64,000 bases of DNA from Pontederia crassipes. Taxonomy: Eukaryota; Streptophyta; Magnoliopsida; Commelinales; Pontederiaceae. Under the pieces are notes generated by a model. The model worked only from the letters and a program-made list of their open reading frames with translations. It was not told the origin of the DNA and did no database searches. Within the stretch, counting starts at the first letter, position 1, and every line of letters begins with the position of its first letter. Shown piece after piece: positions 1 through 11,628 of the stretch. Location: NCBI GenBank assembly GCA_030549335.1, contig CM060195.1:23998874-24062873 (forward strand), written 5' to 3'. Made by a program: the position numbers and the translations under genes.

Positions 1-2320
1 TTGCTCAGTGAGTGAAATAAAAGTACAACATAGGAGAACAATACGAGTGCATATAATATTTAAATAATCATATTTCTTTCATATGAGAAAACATTTAAAG
101 TATAACCCATATCACATAACTTTCCAAATCATATGAACGTTTACATAAATACAAATTATTCAAAATATCATTATATTCACAATTAAACTCCACACATGTG
201 TCATTGCACATACTCATCATGGGTCAATACGTATCCCTCTATGATCATGTGTCATACAGCTAAGTAGATCTTCATAATCAAGAATATCAGATACGCATAG
301 CAAATCATGGGTCAATATGTATCCCTCTATGATTGTGTGTCATACAGTTAAGCAGAGCTTCACAATTAAGAGTCTCAGATACGCAGAGCAAATCATGGGT
401 CAATACGTATCCCAATCATGATTGTGTGCCATCCAATCATGATTTTCAGATACGCAGAGCAAATCATGGGTCAATACGTGCATGCAAAGCAGTCCCCAAA
501 GGGCAAAGACACCCGATATAGCTTCAAAGGCTTCATGCATATCGAATGCGGTCCCAAAGACCTTTTTCAAATAGCATGGCTAATGAACACATAGAGTTTA
601 ATAATATCAAAATACACATGACATAATCACATATCATTATCAAGTAAAACTTATTTTCACTTCACAAGCATTGTTCCATAAAAACATTTTTGTATAAGAT
701 GTTACTCCATGTCATATGAAATTCTTGAAACATATCATAAATACTTTTCATAGCTCAAGATATGTTTCAATAATAACAATAATAATCTTTGTTTTAAGTA
801 ATACCATAAATAAAAAAACTAACATATAACATTTTGCTATGTTGTAAATTTACCCACTCACCTTGTACCTTATGTTTTCAAGGAGGCTTACTAGATTTTC
901 CTCCTTTCACTTGTAACTTGTTGGTTTCCTACAAGCAATGATGTCTTTTTACTTTTCCATCACTAGTAAAAATACTATACAATGCATGCTCATAATGCAT
1001 GAATAATTATACACCTTAGAATGCATGTAATTTATTCTAAGTATTCATTGTTTAATTTCAGGTGTCTATGTCCATAAGCTATTATACACTTCAACTACTT
1101 ATTACTACCCAATCTCTTAAAACTTAAATAGGTGTTGTCTCAGGATTTCAGACTGAGTGACTCTCAATACATAATTCATAATTTCTTATCCACATGAGTA
1201 AGTCTTATGATTCTAGATAAATTAGAAACTAGACTTACTAAGGTTTCCAACCCCCAAACTTCATTTACTAATTTCAAATGATCAAGTCATAAAATCCAAG
1301 GCAATCTGACATAGGGTTTGTGTTCTAACAGACTGTGTGTCACTAAAAGATTAATTTATATGTTTCTTCGCACTTGCTTATTTAACTAGATAATAATTTT
1401 CCCGAAAACTAGACTTCCCTATTTTTTATTCATAAACATTAGAGAATTTAACTCCTTATATAATTCTATAACAAAAATAGTCAATTCGGGTCGTGTTTTG
1501 TTAATGTCCTGGAACCTAACAGAAAACTTACTATGAAATGAAAAATTCATTTCTCCACATCTACGTATCCAAAATGAATGATTCCACTTCTCGCCGAACC
1601 CTTGTGAAGCATACTTTAACATGTATAAATTTCAAATCATAATTCGATTTACCCTAATCATACTCTAATCTATAAGGCGGACATGTCTCTGACTCGGGAC
1701 AGAGTGAACAACCGACGGTGCTGAGTTTATAACTTTCTCTACAAAAGTCCTTTTTATATGATTCTTGTGGTAATGGAAATCTAACATGAAGAAATACTCT
1801 CGAAGATATGATCATATGAAGTTGAAGGTCAATTTCGGATTCGTAGATTCACCTTAACCTAGCAAACCTGTCGAATTTCCTCAGGCTGTTCGGCAATGGA
1901 TCTGATCTTGAAAATTTTTTGGCTTACAGATAATAAGAATAAATGATTTATATATTTGTTTCAGAATTTTAACACGTCATATGGCGGCTTGAAAAAATAT
2001 ATTTCTAAGCAGCTAGTGAGCTGCCTGCTTGAGCTGCTTGAAACCCCATTGGTTGAAATAAAGGTCCAATCATATCATTTTGTTAAAAATTAATGTTAAA
2101 CCTCTAATTAACCATATTTTATCATAGTTAAACATGTTTATTATAATATTTACAAATATTAGAATTTATTTCTAATAATCTTATATAATTTCTTTATAAC
2201 GCTTATCAATAATTTAATTATGATTATGCTTTAATCCAAAAGTTAATTGCTACACGCAATCATGATTATACAAGCATCCAAACTAACTTAATACGTAATT
2301 AAAAGCAAGATTATGTGAAA
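1..2320 (-). mobile_element. Degenerate gypsy-type LTR-like DNA (uncertain)
   Basis: No credible coding region. Several stretches read like the minus strand of plant gypsy LTRs: a CTCAGTGAG motif at the very start, short direct repeats near 215-480, and a CCACTCACC motif near 854. I could not find LTR ends or a target duplication, and the element probably continues beyond the window. It may be a different family from the LTR copy that begins near 2330. Treat the boundary and identity as tentative. Confidence 0.3.
215..480. repeat. Direct repeats, ~88-bp unit, about 3.5 copies
   Basis: The phrase GGGTCAATACGTATCCC recurs at about 221, 309, 397 and 468, with spacings of 88, 88 and 71 bases. 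Each unit also carries AGATACGCAGAGCAAATC. The last unit is shortened by 17 bases. Such arrays are common inside gypsy LTRs. Confidence 0.8.
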
Positions 2321-2390
2321 ATGATATTTGTGGAGCACGTCCGTGACAATGATCATGCAAAATGAATGTCAAGTGTGCACATGTATGGTG

Positions 2391-2399
<9 letters not shown>

Positions 2400-2424
<25 letters not shown>

Positions 2425-2440
2425 GTATATGTATATTTAA
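2400..2440. repeat. (TA)n / (TATG)n microsatellite
   Basis: Alternating TA run followed by GTATAT units. An equivalent TA run sits at the matching place of the related LTR (about 29911-29950), so it is part of the LTR family. Confidence 0.85.
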
Positions 2441-4382
2441 GTTGGGGAATCATCATCAAATATGGATATCCAATCTCCTCAATGGAGTACTTAATCACAC
2501 TCCTCGTATCCCATTGACACAGGGTGGTTGTTCTAATTTCGTCCCTCGTATCCCATTGACACAAGACGTTGAACCGCTCCTCGTATCCCATCGACACAGA
2601 GCTTGTTATCTTTTCTTTTTTCATTTCATTCCTCGTGTCACTATATCGTCACATGATAGTTGCTCTAATTCCACCCTTCGTGTCATTGTATTGACACAGG
2701 TGTTGAACCTGCTCCTCGTGTCATTACATTGAAACAGAGCAAACCGAACCATAATCGATCTACTCGGAGTTGGTCAATCCTCCGAGGTGAAAATACTCTG
2801 TCTTATGTGGGTTTTTACATGAAGTGCACATGATGCATGAATACATATTCACATTCGATATTTCTGTTTCTAACTTGCAAACTTCTCAAAAACAATGTTC
2901 CAACTTGTAATTAAAATATCCTTCAATATTTTTAACAAGAAGATCCAATGTGCAAGTAAAACAATCTCACCATAATTATTTCAAATTCATAACAAAATAT
3001 CACACGCCATATGATGGCACATACATGAAGCATACAAACAAGTATGATTATGCATGAAGAAAATGATCTCGAAGTTCGTCCTACATCGGATGGGACAATG
3101 TTACCACTCTGAAGAGTTAAGTAATCAATATCAATTGAGGTAAGTTCCCTCACCTTGGATTCCTCAAGTCTCAACTGCCTTCCGTCCGAATCCGCTCCAA
3201 GAAGAGAAATGCCTATTACATTCATTTAAACCTTATTTAGAAATATAAGCTTATCATTTAAGACATTTATCACTTCTAAGTATCATTTGTCTTTTAGTTC
3301 ATTAATCACTCTATAATAATCCTTTAATGACATCTTGGTGCCTAGAAGTAGAATTTATAATTTTCTTACCTAAGTTCATAATTAATGAATTATAACTATC
3401 ATATAAACTAATTTTCATAAATCGATAATCACTATAGATTTTTAGAATGCTTACCAATAGGAGAAAAGAAATCGTCAACTAATAACACCCTACTCAAATC
3501 TCAACGGACATCCACCTATCATATCCAATTCAACATATAATAATTCAAATTAGACCCTATAACCAATTCTTATCAATTATAAAAAAATCTTATAAATAGT
3601 TTCAGCCACCAAATCATATCCTTACCACAATAAACGAAAGCCCTCTATTCTCTAAATCGAAATCACACTCGTTGAACGTTGAATGTCATCTTCTTCATTA
3701 GTAGCATAATAAAATTAATTAAAAATTAGTTTCATATATCAAATCAAATTTATTGTGCATTTTCATTCGCTTACCAATACACATTGAGGACGAGTCCTCA
3801 AAAAAATCGCCCGATGATCGAAACCCAAAATCGATGAACCAACATGTAATTTGTGATTAATTTTTTGACAGACAGCAACTCGATGTATCTCTCCCTCGTG
3901 TGTACACCTACCAGCACATCGTGGTGAACTCGACCGAAACCCCTCGTCGAACTCGTCAGAAAGTCGTCGGAACGGTTGCCGAAAAACCCCAATCTCGGTC
4001 ATATACAAGATTGGGAGCACAAGCATGTTTGCAATCCCTTAAAATGAACCTAATTGACCTGAGGATGATGCACAACTCATCAGGAGAAAGATGGGCATGA
4101 ATCGGATCCGGAACGGGTCACCGGCGAACTCCCCCATTTCTCGCGTTCTAAGTTTGTTGCATCATGCACAGTGGACCGATCATCCCCTACCATATGTCAA
4201 AATGTTCGCCCCATTGCACTCTTTCCAACGATACATCACACGTGAAAAATGGAGGTCAAATAGCCTCTTTCCAAAGAAAGGGCGGCTAGGACGTGCTACA
4301 GTGCGTTGCGATTACTGTAGCAGGTCGGGGAGGTGGAAGGTAGACGATGTTTCCTTTTTTTGTACACATCATTTTTTATTTA

Positions 4383-4402
4383 TGTTGTCCATTACTGCAT
4401 AA
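4383..4402. repeat. Left target-site duplication of RTE copy 1
   Basis: TGTTGTCCATTACTGCATAA at 4383-4402 is repeated exactly at 6072-6091. The first few bases of the right copy overlap the TTG tail of the element, so the true duplication is 15-20 bp. The duplicated sequence lies inside the minus-strand LTR copy; the solo LTR at 27801 has the uninterrupted site. Confidence 0.92.
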
Positions 4403-6076
4403 TATATTCGTTGATCCATGTTCATAAGATTCGACACGGTTTTACGCTAGCTGTCGGGGCCTAACACAATCCTCCTCCTTTATCCGGACTTGGGACTGGC
4501 TATAAAACATAGGCGGAGTTATAATTTGGAGGACTTGACAGTTAGCGAATGTGAGCTTAATAGGTCATTTTATCGTAGAATTAGAGTCTCGGAGGTTAGC
4601 GAAGCTCTTAAGAAAATGGAGAATGATAAAGCCGTTGGACCGGATGGTATACCGATTGAAGTTTGGAAATGTTTAGGAGAAAAATGTGTGTTGTGGTTAT
4701 GTAAACTATTTAATGAGATTTTATGATTGAAAAAGATGCCTGATGATTGGAGATTAAGTACATTAGTTCCTATTTACAAAAATAAAGGGGATATTCAGAA
4801 TTGTGTAAATTATAGAGGGATTAAACTTATGAGTCACACAATGAAATTATGGGAAAAAGTGATTGAGCATAGATTGAGAATGGAGACTAGTATTTCTGAG
4901 AGACAATTTAGGTTCATGGCAGGAAGATCCACTATAGAGGCGATTTATTTACTAAGGGAGATGATGGAGAAGTATTGAAGTAGGAGAAGAGACTTACATA
5001 TGGCTTTCATTGACTTAGAGAAGGCGTATGATCGGGTACCAAGGGATGTACTTTGGAAAGCCTTGCAAAAGAAGATGGTGAGTGTTGACTACATTAAAAT
5101 AATATAAGATATGTACGATGGGGCATTGACTAGGGTTAGGACACCCGGAGGTGAGATAAATGAATTTCCTATAGGAATTGGCCTATATCAAGGATCAGCT
5201 TTAAGCCCGTATCTATTTAACTTAGTTATCGATGCTATAACCGAGGGTATCACAGAGGAGGTACCTAAGTGCATGCTATTTGCGGATGATATAGTACTTT
5301 CAGCGGATTCAAGAGAAGAGATTAATACAAAATTGAAAATATGAAGAAATACGTTGGAGTCAAAGGGTTTTCGTTTAAGTAAGAATAAAACAGAATATAT
5401 GCATAGCAATTTCACAAATAAACAACTTAGAAACTATTTAGAAGTTAGGTTAGGGGAGGATATAATTCCTCAAGTGACAAAGTTTAAATATTTAGAATCA
5501 ATTGTAAGACAAGATGGTGAGATTGATGACGATGTTAATCATATAATTCAAGCTGGTTGGTGTAAGTGGAGAAAAGTCACTGGAGTTCTTTGTGATAGAA
5601 AAGTATCCAATAAAGTTAAAGAAAAATTATATCGTACTGCTATAAGACCGGTAGTGTTATATGGTAGTGAATGTTTGGCTATGAAGGGACAACATGAACG
5701 TAAAGTGGGGGTAGCCGAAATGAGGATGTTGAGATGGATATGTGGTCATACAAGATTAGATAAGATTAGGAATGACCATATACGTGAACGAGTCGGAATG
5801 GCTCCTATTAGTGAGAAAATGCGAGAGAATCGTTTGAGATGGTTTGGTCATATTCAGATAAGACCATTAGATGCGCCAGTAAGAATAGTAGATCAAATAA
5901 TCTAGAGTCCGATTAAAAGAGGGAGAGGGAGGCCAAGGCGGACACTTGGCGAACTAATAGAGCAAGATCTATTGGTGAATAATATACCGAAAGGTTTGGT
6001 TACTAATAGAGCGAAATGGCGTCGTATGATCCATGTAGCCGACCCCACCTAGTGGGATAAGGCTTTGTTGTTGTTG
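4403..6076 (+). mobile_element. RTE-clade LINE copy 1, 5'-inverted and internally deleted
   Basis: Non-LTR retrotransposon flanked by a 15-20 bp target duplication and ending in a (TTG)n tail, as in plant RTE elements. Bases 4403-4520 are the reverse complement of the first 118 bases of copy 2 (8461-8578). From 4521 the element runs in sense, matching copy 2 from about 10071 to its 3' end. About 1.5 kb (endonuclease and the start of the reverse transcriptase region) is absent. This is the arrangement predicted by twin priming: the second cDNA, primed at the target, ran to the 5' end of the RNA and was joined to the incomplete first cDNA. The junction carries a short shared GTT. Confidence 0.93.
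4521..5990 (+). pseudogene. RTE reverse transcriptase, truncated and nonsense-mutated
   Basis: Remnant of the reverse transcriptase that copies LINE RNA at the nicked target. Visible family motifs are AVGPDGIPIEVWK, VPIYKNKGD, FIDLEKAYDRVP, GLYQGSALSPYLF and the catalytic FADD in MLFADDIVL near 5280. The C-terminal region continues with a GHTRLDKIRND segment near 5745. The frame is unbroken from 4521 to about 5905 apart from stop codons at 4724, 4976, 5105, 5342 and 5903. Four of these face CGA or TGG in copy 2, so they are single C-to-T or G-to-A changes; the TAA at 5105 is shared with copy 2. The endonuclease domain is missing, and the copy cannot make a protein. Confidence 0.9.
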
Positions 6077-6158
6077 TCCATTACTGCATAAAGACCAAAA
6101 TGCCCTCTCTTTTGCAAGTATTAATACTTTTTTTGTTTTTATATATCAGGACGTTACA

Positions 6159-7045
6159 TTTCCCCCTATATAAGACCTCTTTTTTCTCTCTTTCTCTCTT
6201 TATTTCACATCTTGGCGGCTAAAGCTTGAGAAAGGAGAAAGGTGATCCTTTGACCTGGGATATTATTGATATCTTATGTGTTTATGAATATTATTTGATA
6301 ATGTTAAAAGATCATTGAAAAATGAATATCTAATGACATTTGTTGAGTTTATTCAAAATATATGAAGATATATGAGTATTCAAAATGGAATCTACGACTC
6401 TTACAAAGAGAGATGTTCAGTGTAATAAATAAGATTGATAAACAAAGTTTGTGGTCACAACAATAAGAGAATGAGTTCTCAATGTTCTTTGAACAAAATG
6501 TTTATCAATGTAATTATGTATTGAGATTAGGGATCTAACATTTCACCATGTCCTATTAATCTCAGTCAGGACATAGTAAATGTATAAGAATTATACTTGT
6601 ATGTATATCATATTATAGATTCGCTGATATTCGTACTACTATAGAGGCCAAGACATACATACTAGATGTCACTCTTGGTCTATAAGAGTTCACATAATTT
6701 ATTTGGGAATATTGATAAATTGTATTATCAAATGTTGTGTGATGAATTTGATTCATATTGAACACTTATGACTATAGTAAACCTAATGGGTCACACGCAA
6801 ACAAGATTAATTAAGAAAATTTTGGATTAATTGATTCCAAGTTGATCAAACTTATTAGGTGTCTAGCAATTTCTAACTTGATCATGTTGCACACTAATAA
6901 TAGAAGATAATTGATTAGATCAATAAAAGTAAATATGTATAAAAGTAAATATATATGATATGCACTAACTAAGTCAATATTTCATCTTGAGAAGATGAAT
7001 GAGTATATGCACTGAAAGTGTATTGAGTTTAGTGCAAGTGGGAGC
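6159..7045 (+). mobile_element. Non-coding 3' internal region of a copia-like element (tentative)
   Basis: AT-rich, no open frame. It ends in a purine-rich tract, GCAAGTGGGAG, directly before an LTR-like TGTTAGAC start at 7046. This is the usual order of a plant Ty1-copia 3' end. No reverse transcriptase or integrase remains in view, and the upstream limit is not defined; part may be flanking sequence. Confidence 0.35.
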
Positions 7046-7507
7046 TGTTAGACAATGGGAAAAATCGAATGCCCTAAACTCAATCGAACGGTCTCGATCG
7101 AATGTGTTGATCGATCGACTAGATCATACGATAATGATAGGATGAATCTAGATCGTTGATATTCATATTATTACATGATAATAGGCTTAAATAGGGAGCA
7201 TAATGATCTTGTCCCTTATTTGTAACCTACTCTCCTCCTTTATGAATGAGGAGTTTATGCGGGTGAAGAAGTTACACAATTCTTCTCCCCCATTCATTAT
7301 ATAATAATGTATTAGTCATTATATGGGTATGACTCTCTCTCTTCCATTCTTCCTCTCAACTCATCATCTTCTTCTCCACAATGGTTGTGGTGCCAAAGGT
7401 GTGTGCAAGTCTTCTTGGTGTCTTGACGTCGATACCGTTAGAGGGATGGCACTTGTGATCCTCTCCGACGAACTTTCTCTCCGTTGGATAATGTTTATAA
7501 GGTAACA
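7046..7507 (+). mobile_element. Copia-like LTR (3' LTR of a remnant)
   Basis: Begins TGTTAGAC and ends GGTAACA, giving TGTTA/TAACA inverted termini, and is preceded by a polypurine tract at 7034-7045. About 462 bp, a normal length for copia LTRs. It holds CGATCGAT-rich palindromes near 7094-7126 and a CTTAAATAGG TATA-like stretch near 7186. No matching 5' LTR or target duplication was found, so the element is a fragment. Confidence 0.5.
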
Positions 7508-8331
7508 GAACGGATCCTTACTATTATTATTATTACAATCTTAATTTCATATTTGCTTACAGTGTCTTCATCAAACTCGTTGCGCTCATTCACAATTTTG
7601 AAGGCTACATTACACGCTAGCGTCGACTTGATAACACTGAGTGTCTTGTCAGGTGAGGAGTGCCCAATTCACAATGCTCATCACCTTCGATTTTTCTTCG
7701 GAGAGAGGCTCATGAAATTTCTTTTTATACAGATAATCTTCAATCTACGTATTCCAAAAATCAAAATCTCTATCGTCAAACTTCTCGATGCTACCACCAC
7801 CCACGAACTTCGTGTCTGCTCTAATATAAGTTGTTATAGTAAATTTTGATACCAAGCAATCTGTCGACACCGATATATGAGAAAAAATGAAGAACAAGAA
7901 GTGGAAAAATAAAAAAATCAAGAAAGAGACAAATTTACGTGATTAAGAGATTATCTCATATTTACATATTTGTCTCACAGAGTTTCGCTATTTTTCATAT
8001 GTATTAATTTGTTCTGTTACATATATCGCACACATCCCCTCTGTGTAACCACCACCAAATATAAGCCTTTAACAATCATCTAGGATAACTGCGATATTTT
8101 AATACTACATATCTTATAAATAAGATAGTTATGATATTCTTCAATCTCATCATTATAATTGCAAAGAAATTACAATATCTCATATAATTTTCTATGATAA
8201 CTAACAAATTAGTTACCTCAAAAATCACACTCTAACTTAACTAACTCAAACAACCATCATCATGGAAAGTCTTGCTAAACTAGATTTATCAATTTTTATA
8301 AAAAAAAAAACCAAGTTAATATTGTTATAAT
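7508..8331. other. Gap without a recognisable gene
   Basis: AT-rich sequence. The only hint is TTTGATACCA near 7845, which resembles the reverse complement of a Met-tRNA primer-binding site and could mark another decayed minus-strand LTR element starting there. Nothing else supports this. Confidence 0.4.
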
Positions 8332-8432
8332 CTTAATTCTCATCTCCCTACCCTTTCTTAATACCATATTTGGTTAATACGAGTTACTAACCAAATATGG
8401 TATTAAGAAAGGGTAGGGAGATGAGAATTAAG
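8332..8432. repeat. Perfect 45-bp inverted repeat (hairpin)
   Basis: Arms 8332-8376 and 8388-8432 are exact reverse complements separated by an 11-base loop (ATACGAGTTAC). The loop and left arm contain the sequence that serves as the RTE copy 2 target duplication. A further 23-bp near-direct copy of 8366-8388 lies at 8438-8460 and abuts the LINE 5' end. Confidence 0.9.
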
Positions 8433-8445
8433 AGTTAATATTTGG

Positions 8446-8460
8446 TTAATATGAGTTACT
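8446..8460. repeat. Left target-site duplication of RTE copy 2
   Basis: TTAATATGAGTTACT abuts the first base of the LINE. The right copy at 11629-11643 is TTAATACGAGTTACT, one C/T difference. An exact third copy lies at 8374-8388 in the hairpin. Confidence 0.8.
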
Positions 8461-11400
8461 AACTCCGCCTATATTTTATAGCCGGTCCCAAGTCCGAATA
8501 AAGGAGGAGGGTTGTGTTAGGCCCCGACAGCTAGAATAAAATCTTGTCGAATCTTATGAACATGAATCAACGAATATATTGTGTTAATGCTAGGTCGTTA
8601 CCCGTAAGTAACGCGCTGTACAGCTCGGGTACAGTGATAAGAGAGCAAGAGCCACTGCATTCTCGCCTGAATGCAGTGTTAAATGAGCAAGGGCTACCGC
8701 ACTCTAATGGACGGAGGCGGTTAAAGAAGCTAGTTCATGAGACTAAGGTCAGATTAGGTTCTTGGAATATTGGGACGTTGAATGGAAAGCGCCTCGAGGT
8801 GGCACAAGTAATGGACCAGCGTAAGATTAGTATCTTATGCTTGTAAGAAACTACATGGGTAGGAGAGGGAAGTAAATATATTAGGTTAAATGGTTCCAAA
8901 CTTTGGTACACAGGTAAGGTAAATGGAAGGAATGGTGTTGGTATTATCGCGGATGCAGAATGGAGGAAGAATGTTGTGGAAGTTAAAAGGATTGAGGATC
9001 GAATAATATCCATGAAAGTAATTGTTGGAAAGGAGACTATGAACATTATTAGTGCATATGCACCCCAAGTAGGAGCAGAATCACATCTCAAGGAGAAGTT
9101 TTGAGCAGATATGGAGGGTTTGATTGAAAGTATACCAACAACCGAGAAAGTTTATATTGGAGGAGACCTTAATGGACATGTTGGTAAAGAGGCAGGACCA
9201 CATGCAAGGGTTCATGATGGTTTTGGTTTTGGGGAGTTGAATGAGGAAGGACAAACTATTATTGATTTTTCTTTAGCATACGACCTTAAGATTATCAACA
9301 CTTGTTTTAGGAAGAGAGAGGAACATTTAATCACATACAAAAGTGGAACTCATAGGTCTCAAATCAATTTTTTCTTGATAAGAAATACTGATAAAAGACG
9401 ATGTACTAATTGCAAAGTAATTCCTGGGCATGGGGTGACTACACAACATAGATTGTTAGTTCTTGATATGCAAATGAAATGTATAAAATCAAAATATCGA
9501 ACAGTTTTTTATCGAAAGATCAAGTGGTGACAGTTAAAGGGGGAGAAGCGAGAGACTTTTAGAAGTAAGTTATTAAAGGAAAGTGTGTGGGAGTTAGAAG
9601 GAGATGCTAGTATCATGTGGGAGAATGTGGCAAAAAAGGTTGAAATGGTTGCTAAAGCCATTTTAAGATAATCAAAAGGTTTTGAACCACGAGATAAGGA
9701 AACTTGGTGGTGGAATGAGGAGGTTCAAGAAAATGTGCGTAATAAGAAGAATTGTTTCCAGGCGATACAATTGGACAATAGTTCTGACAATTGGGAAAAG
9801 TATCGTTTGGCGAAAAGGGAGGCTAAGAAGGCACTTAGTGATGCTCGTGCTAAAGAATATGAGGGGTTTTATAAGGAGTTAGGGACAAAGGCTGGTGAAC
9901 AAAGGATTTACAAGATTACAAGGAATAAAGAGAAGGAGTCGAGAGATTTGGATCAAGTAAGATGCATAAAAAATGAAGTTGGCAATGTTTTAATTATTGA
10001 AGGAGATATTAAGAACAGATGGGAAGAGTATTTCTATAAGCTATTTAATGATGGATGTGAAGGTTCTCGTTATGATTTGGAGGACTTGACAGTTAGTGAA
10101 TGTGAGCTTAATATGTCATTTTATCGTAGAATTAGAGTCTCGGAGGTTAGCGAAGCTCTTAAGAAAATGGAGAATGGTAAAGCTGTTGGACCGGATGGTA
10201 TACCGATTGAAGTTTGAAAATGTTTAGGAGAAAAAGGTGTGTTATGGTTATGTAAACTATTTAATGAGATTTTACGATCGAAAAAGATGCCTGATGATTG
10301 GAGATTAAGTACATTAGTTCCTATTTACAAAAATAAAGGGGATATTCAGAATTGTGCAAATTATAAAGGGATTAAATTTATGAGTCACACAATGAAATTA
10401 TGGGAAAAAGTGATTGAGCATAGATTGAGAATGGAGACTAGTATTTCTGAGAGACAATTTGGGTTCATGCCAGGAAGATCCACTACAGAGGCGATTTATT
10501 TACTAAAGGGGATGATGGAGAAGTATCGAAGTAGGAGAAGAGACTTATATATGGCTTTCATTGACTTAGAGAAGGCGTATGATCGGGTACCAAGGGATGT
10601 ACTTTGAAAAGCCTTGCAAAAGAAGAGGGTGAGTGTTGACTACATTAAGGTAATATAATATATGTACGATGGGGCATTAACTAGGGTTAGGATACCCGGA
10701 GGTGAGACAAATGAATTTCCTATAGGAATTGGCTTACATCAAGGATCAGCTTTAAGCCCGTATCTATTTAACTTAGTTATCGATGCTATAACCGAGAGTA
10801 TCACAAAGGAGGTACCTAAGTGCATGCTATTTGCGGATGATATAGTACTTTTAGCGGATTCAAGAGAAGAGATTAATACAAAATTGAAAATATGGAGAAA
10901 TACGTTGAAGTCAAAGGGTTTTCGTTTAAGTAAGAATAAAACAGAATATATGCATAGCAATTTCACAAATAAACAACTTAGAAACTATTTAGAAGTTAGG
11001 TTAGGGGAGGATATAATTTCTCAAGTGACAGTTTAAATATTTATGATCAATTGTAAGACAAGATAGTGAGATTGATGACGATGTTAATCATAGAATTCAA
11101 GCTGGTTGGTGTAAGTGGAGGAAAGTCATTGGAGTTCTTTGTGATAGAAAAGTACCCAATAAAGTTAAAGAAAAATTCTATCGTACTGCTATAAGACCAG
11201 CAATGTTATATGGTAGTGAATATTGGACTATGAAGGGACAACATGAACGTAAAGTGGGGATAATCGAAATGAGAATGTTAAGATGGATGTGTGGTCATAC
11301 AAGATTAGATAAGATTAGGAATGACCATATACGTGAACGAGTCGGAGTGACTCCTATTAGTGAGAAAATGGTAGAGAATCGTTTGAGATAGTTTGGTCAT

Positions 11401-11628
11401 GTTCAGAGAAGACCATTAGATGCGCTAGTAAGAAGAGTAGAACAAATAATCTGGAGTCCGATTAAAAGAGCGAGAGGGAGGCCAAGACGGACACTTGGCG
11501 AACTAATAGAGCAAGATCTATTGGTGAATAATATACCGAAAGGTTTGGTTACTAATAGAGCGAAATGGCGTCGTATGATTCATGTAGCCGACCCCACTTA
11601 GTGGGATAAAGCTTTGTTGTTGTTGTTA
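8461..11628 (+). mobile_element. RTE-clade LINE copy 2, near full length, dead
   Basis: About 3.17 kb, close to the usual size of plant RTE elements. Its 5' end (AACTCCGCC) is confirmed independently because the inverted segment of copy 1 stops at exactly the same base. It encodes an apurinic-type endonuclease followed by reverse transcriptase in one frame. It ends with the conserved plant RTE 3' sequence CCGACCCCACTTAGTGGGAT and a TTGTTGTTG tail. A 15-bp target duplication flanks it. Many stop codons and one frameshift show it is inactive. Confidence 0.93.
8556..11600 (+). pseudogene. RTE endonuclease-reverse transcriptase ORF, disrupted
   Basis: One reading frame runs from ATG 8556 to about 11036 and is broken by stops near 8845, 9102, 9528, 9669, 10215, 10605 and 10656. 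An apparent two-base deletion relative to copy 1 near 11027-11030 then moves the rest to another frame, with a further stop at 11389. The endonuclease/exonuclease/phosphatase fold is recognisable from LGSWNIGTLNGK near 8760, SAYAPQVG near 9050, GGDLNGHVG near 9162 and a degenerate C-terminal PGHGVTTQHR near 9425, where active copies have an SDH-type motif. Reverse transcriptase motifs are AVGPDGIP near 10180, FIDLEKAYDRVP near 10557, GLHQGSALSPYLF near 10732 and MLFADDIVL near 10821. Stops at 10215, 10605 and 11389 face TGG in copy 1. Confidence 0.92.

Larger units (their letters stand above)
2330..6158 (-). mobile_element. Minus-strand copy of TGTAACGTCC-family gypsy-type LTR, interrupted by RTE copy 1
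   Basis: Read on the minus strand this matches the solo LTR at 27801-30755 over much of its length. The LTR 5' end is at 6158 (GGACGTTACA on the plus strand). The region beside it, containing AAAGACCAAAAT, matches the LTR start at 27801 onwards. Segments near 4020-4130 match 28110-28260, 3200-3400 match 28870-29050, and the CCTCGTATCCCATTGACACAG-type repeats at 2498-2720 match 29485-29720 in reverse complement. Homology fades near 2330, so the LTR 3' end is missing or decayed and no target duplication can be assigned. RTE copy 1 (4403-6076) is nested inside it and is not part of the LTR. Confidence 0.7.

Noticed and set aside
215-480. Short repeats considered as a CRISPR-like array
   Set aside because: Units are 88 bp direct repeats without unique spacers, in plant nuclear DNA; they are LTR subrepeats.
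2283-2732. Overlapping frames of 113 and 134 codons
   Set aside because: Lie on LTR subrepeats and a TA microsatellite; the repetitive peptides are an artefact.
7840-7870. TTTGATACCA as a reversed primer-binding site of a minus-strand LTR element
   Set aside because: Only seven or eight matching bases, and no LTR end or polypurine tract could be paired with it.
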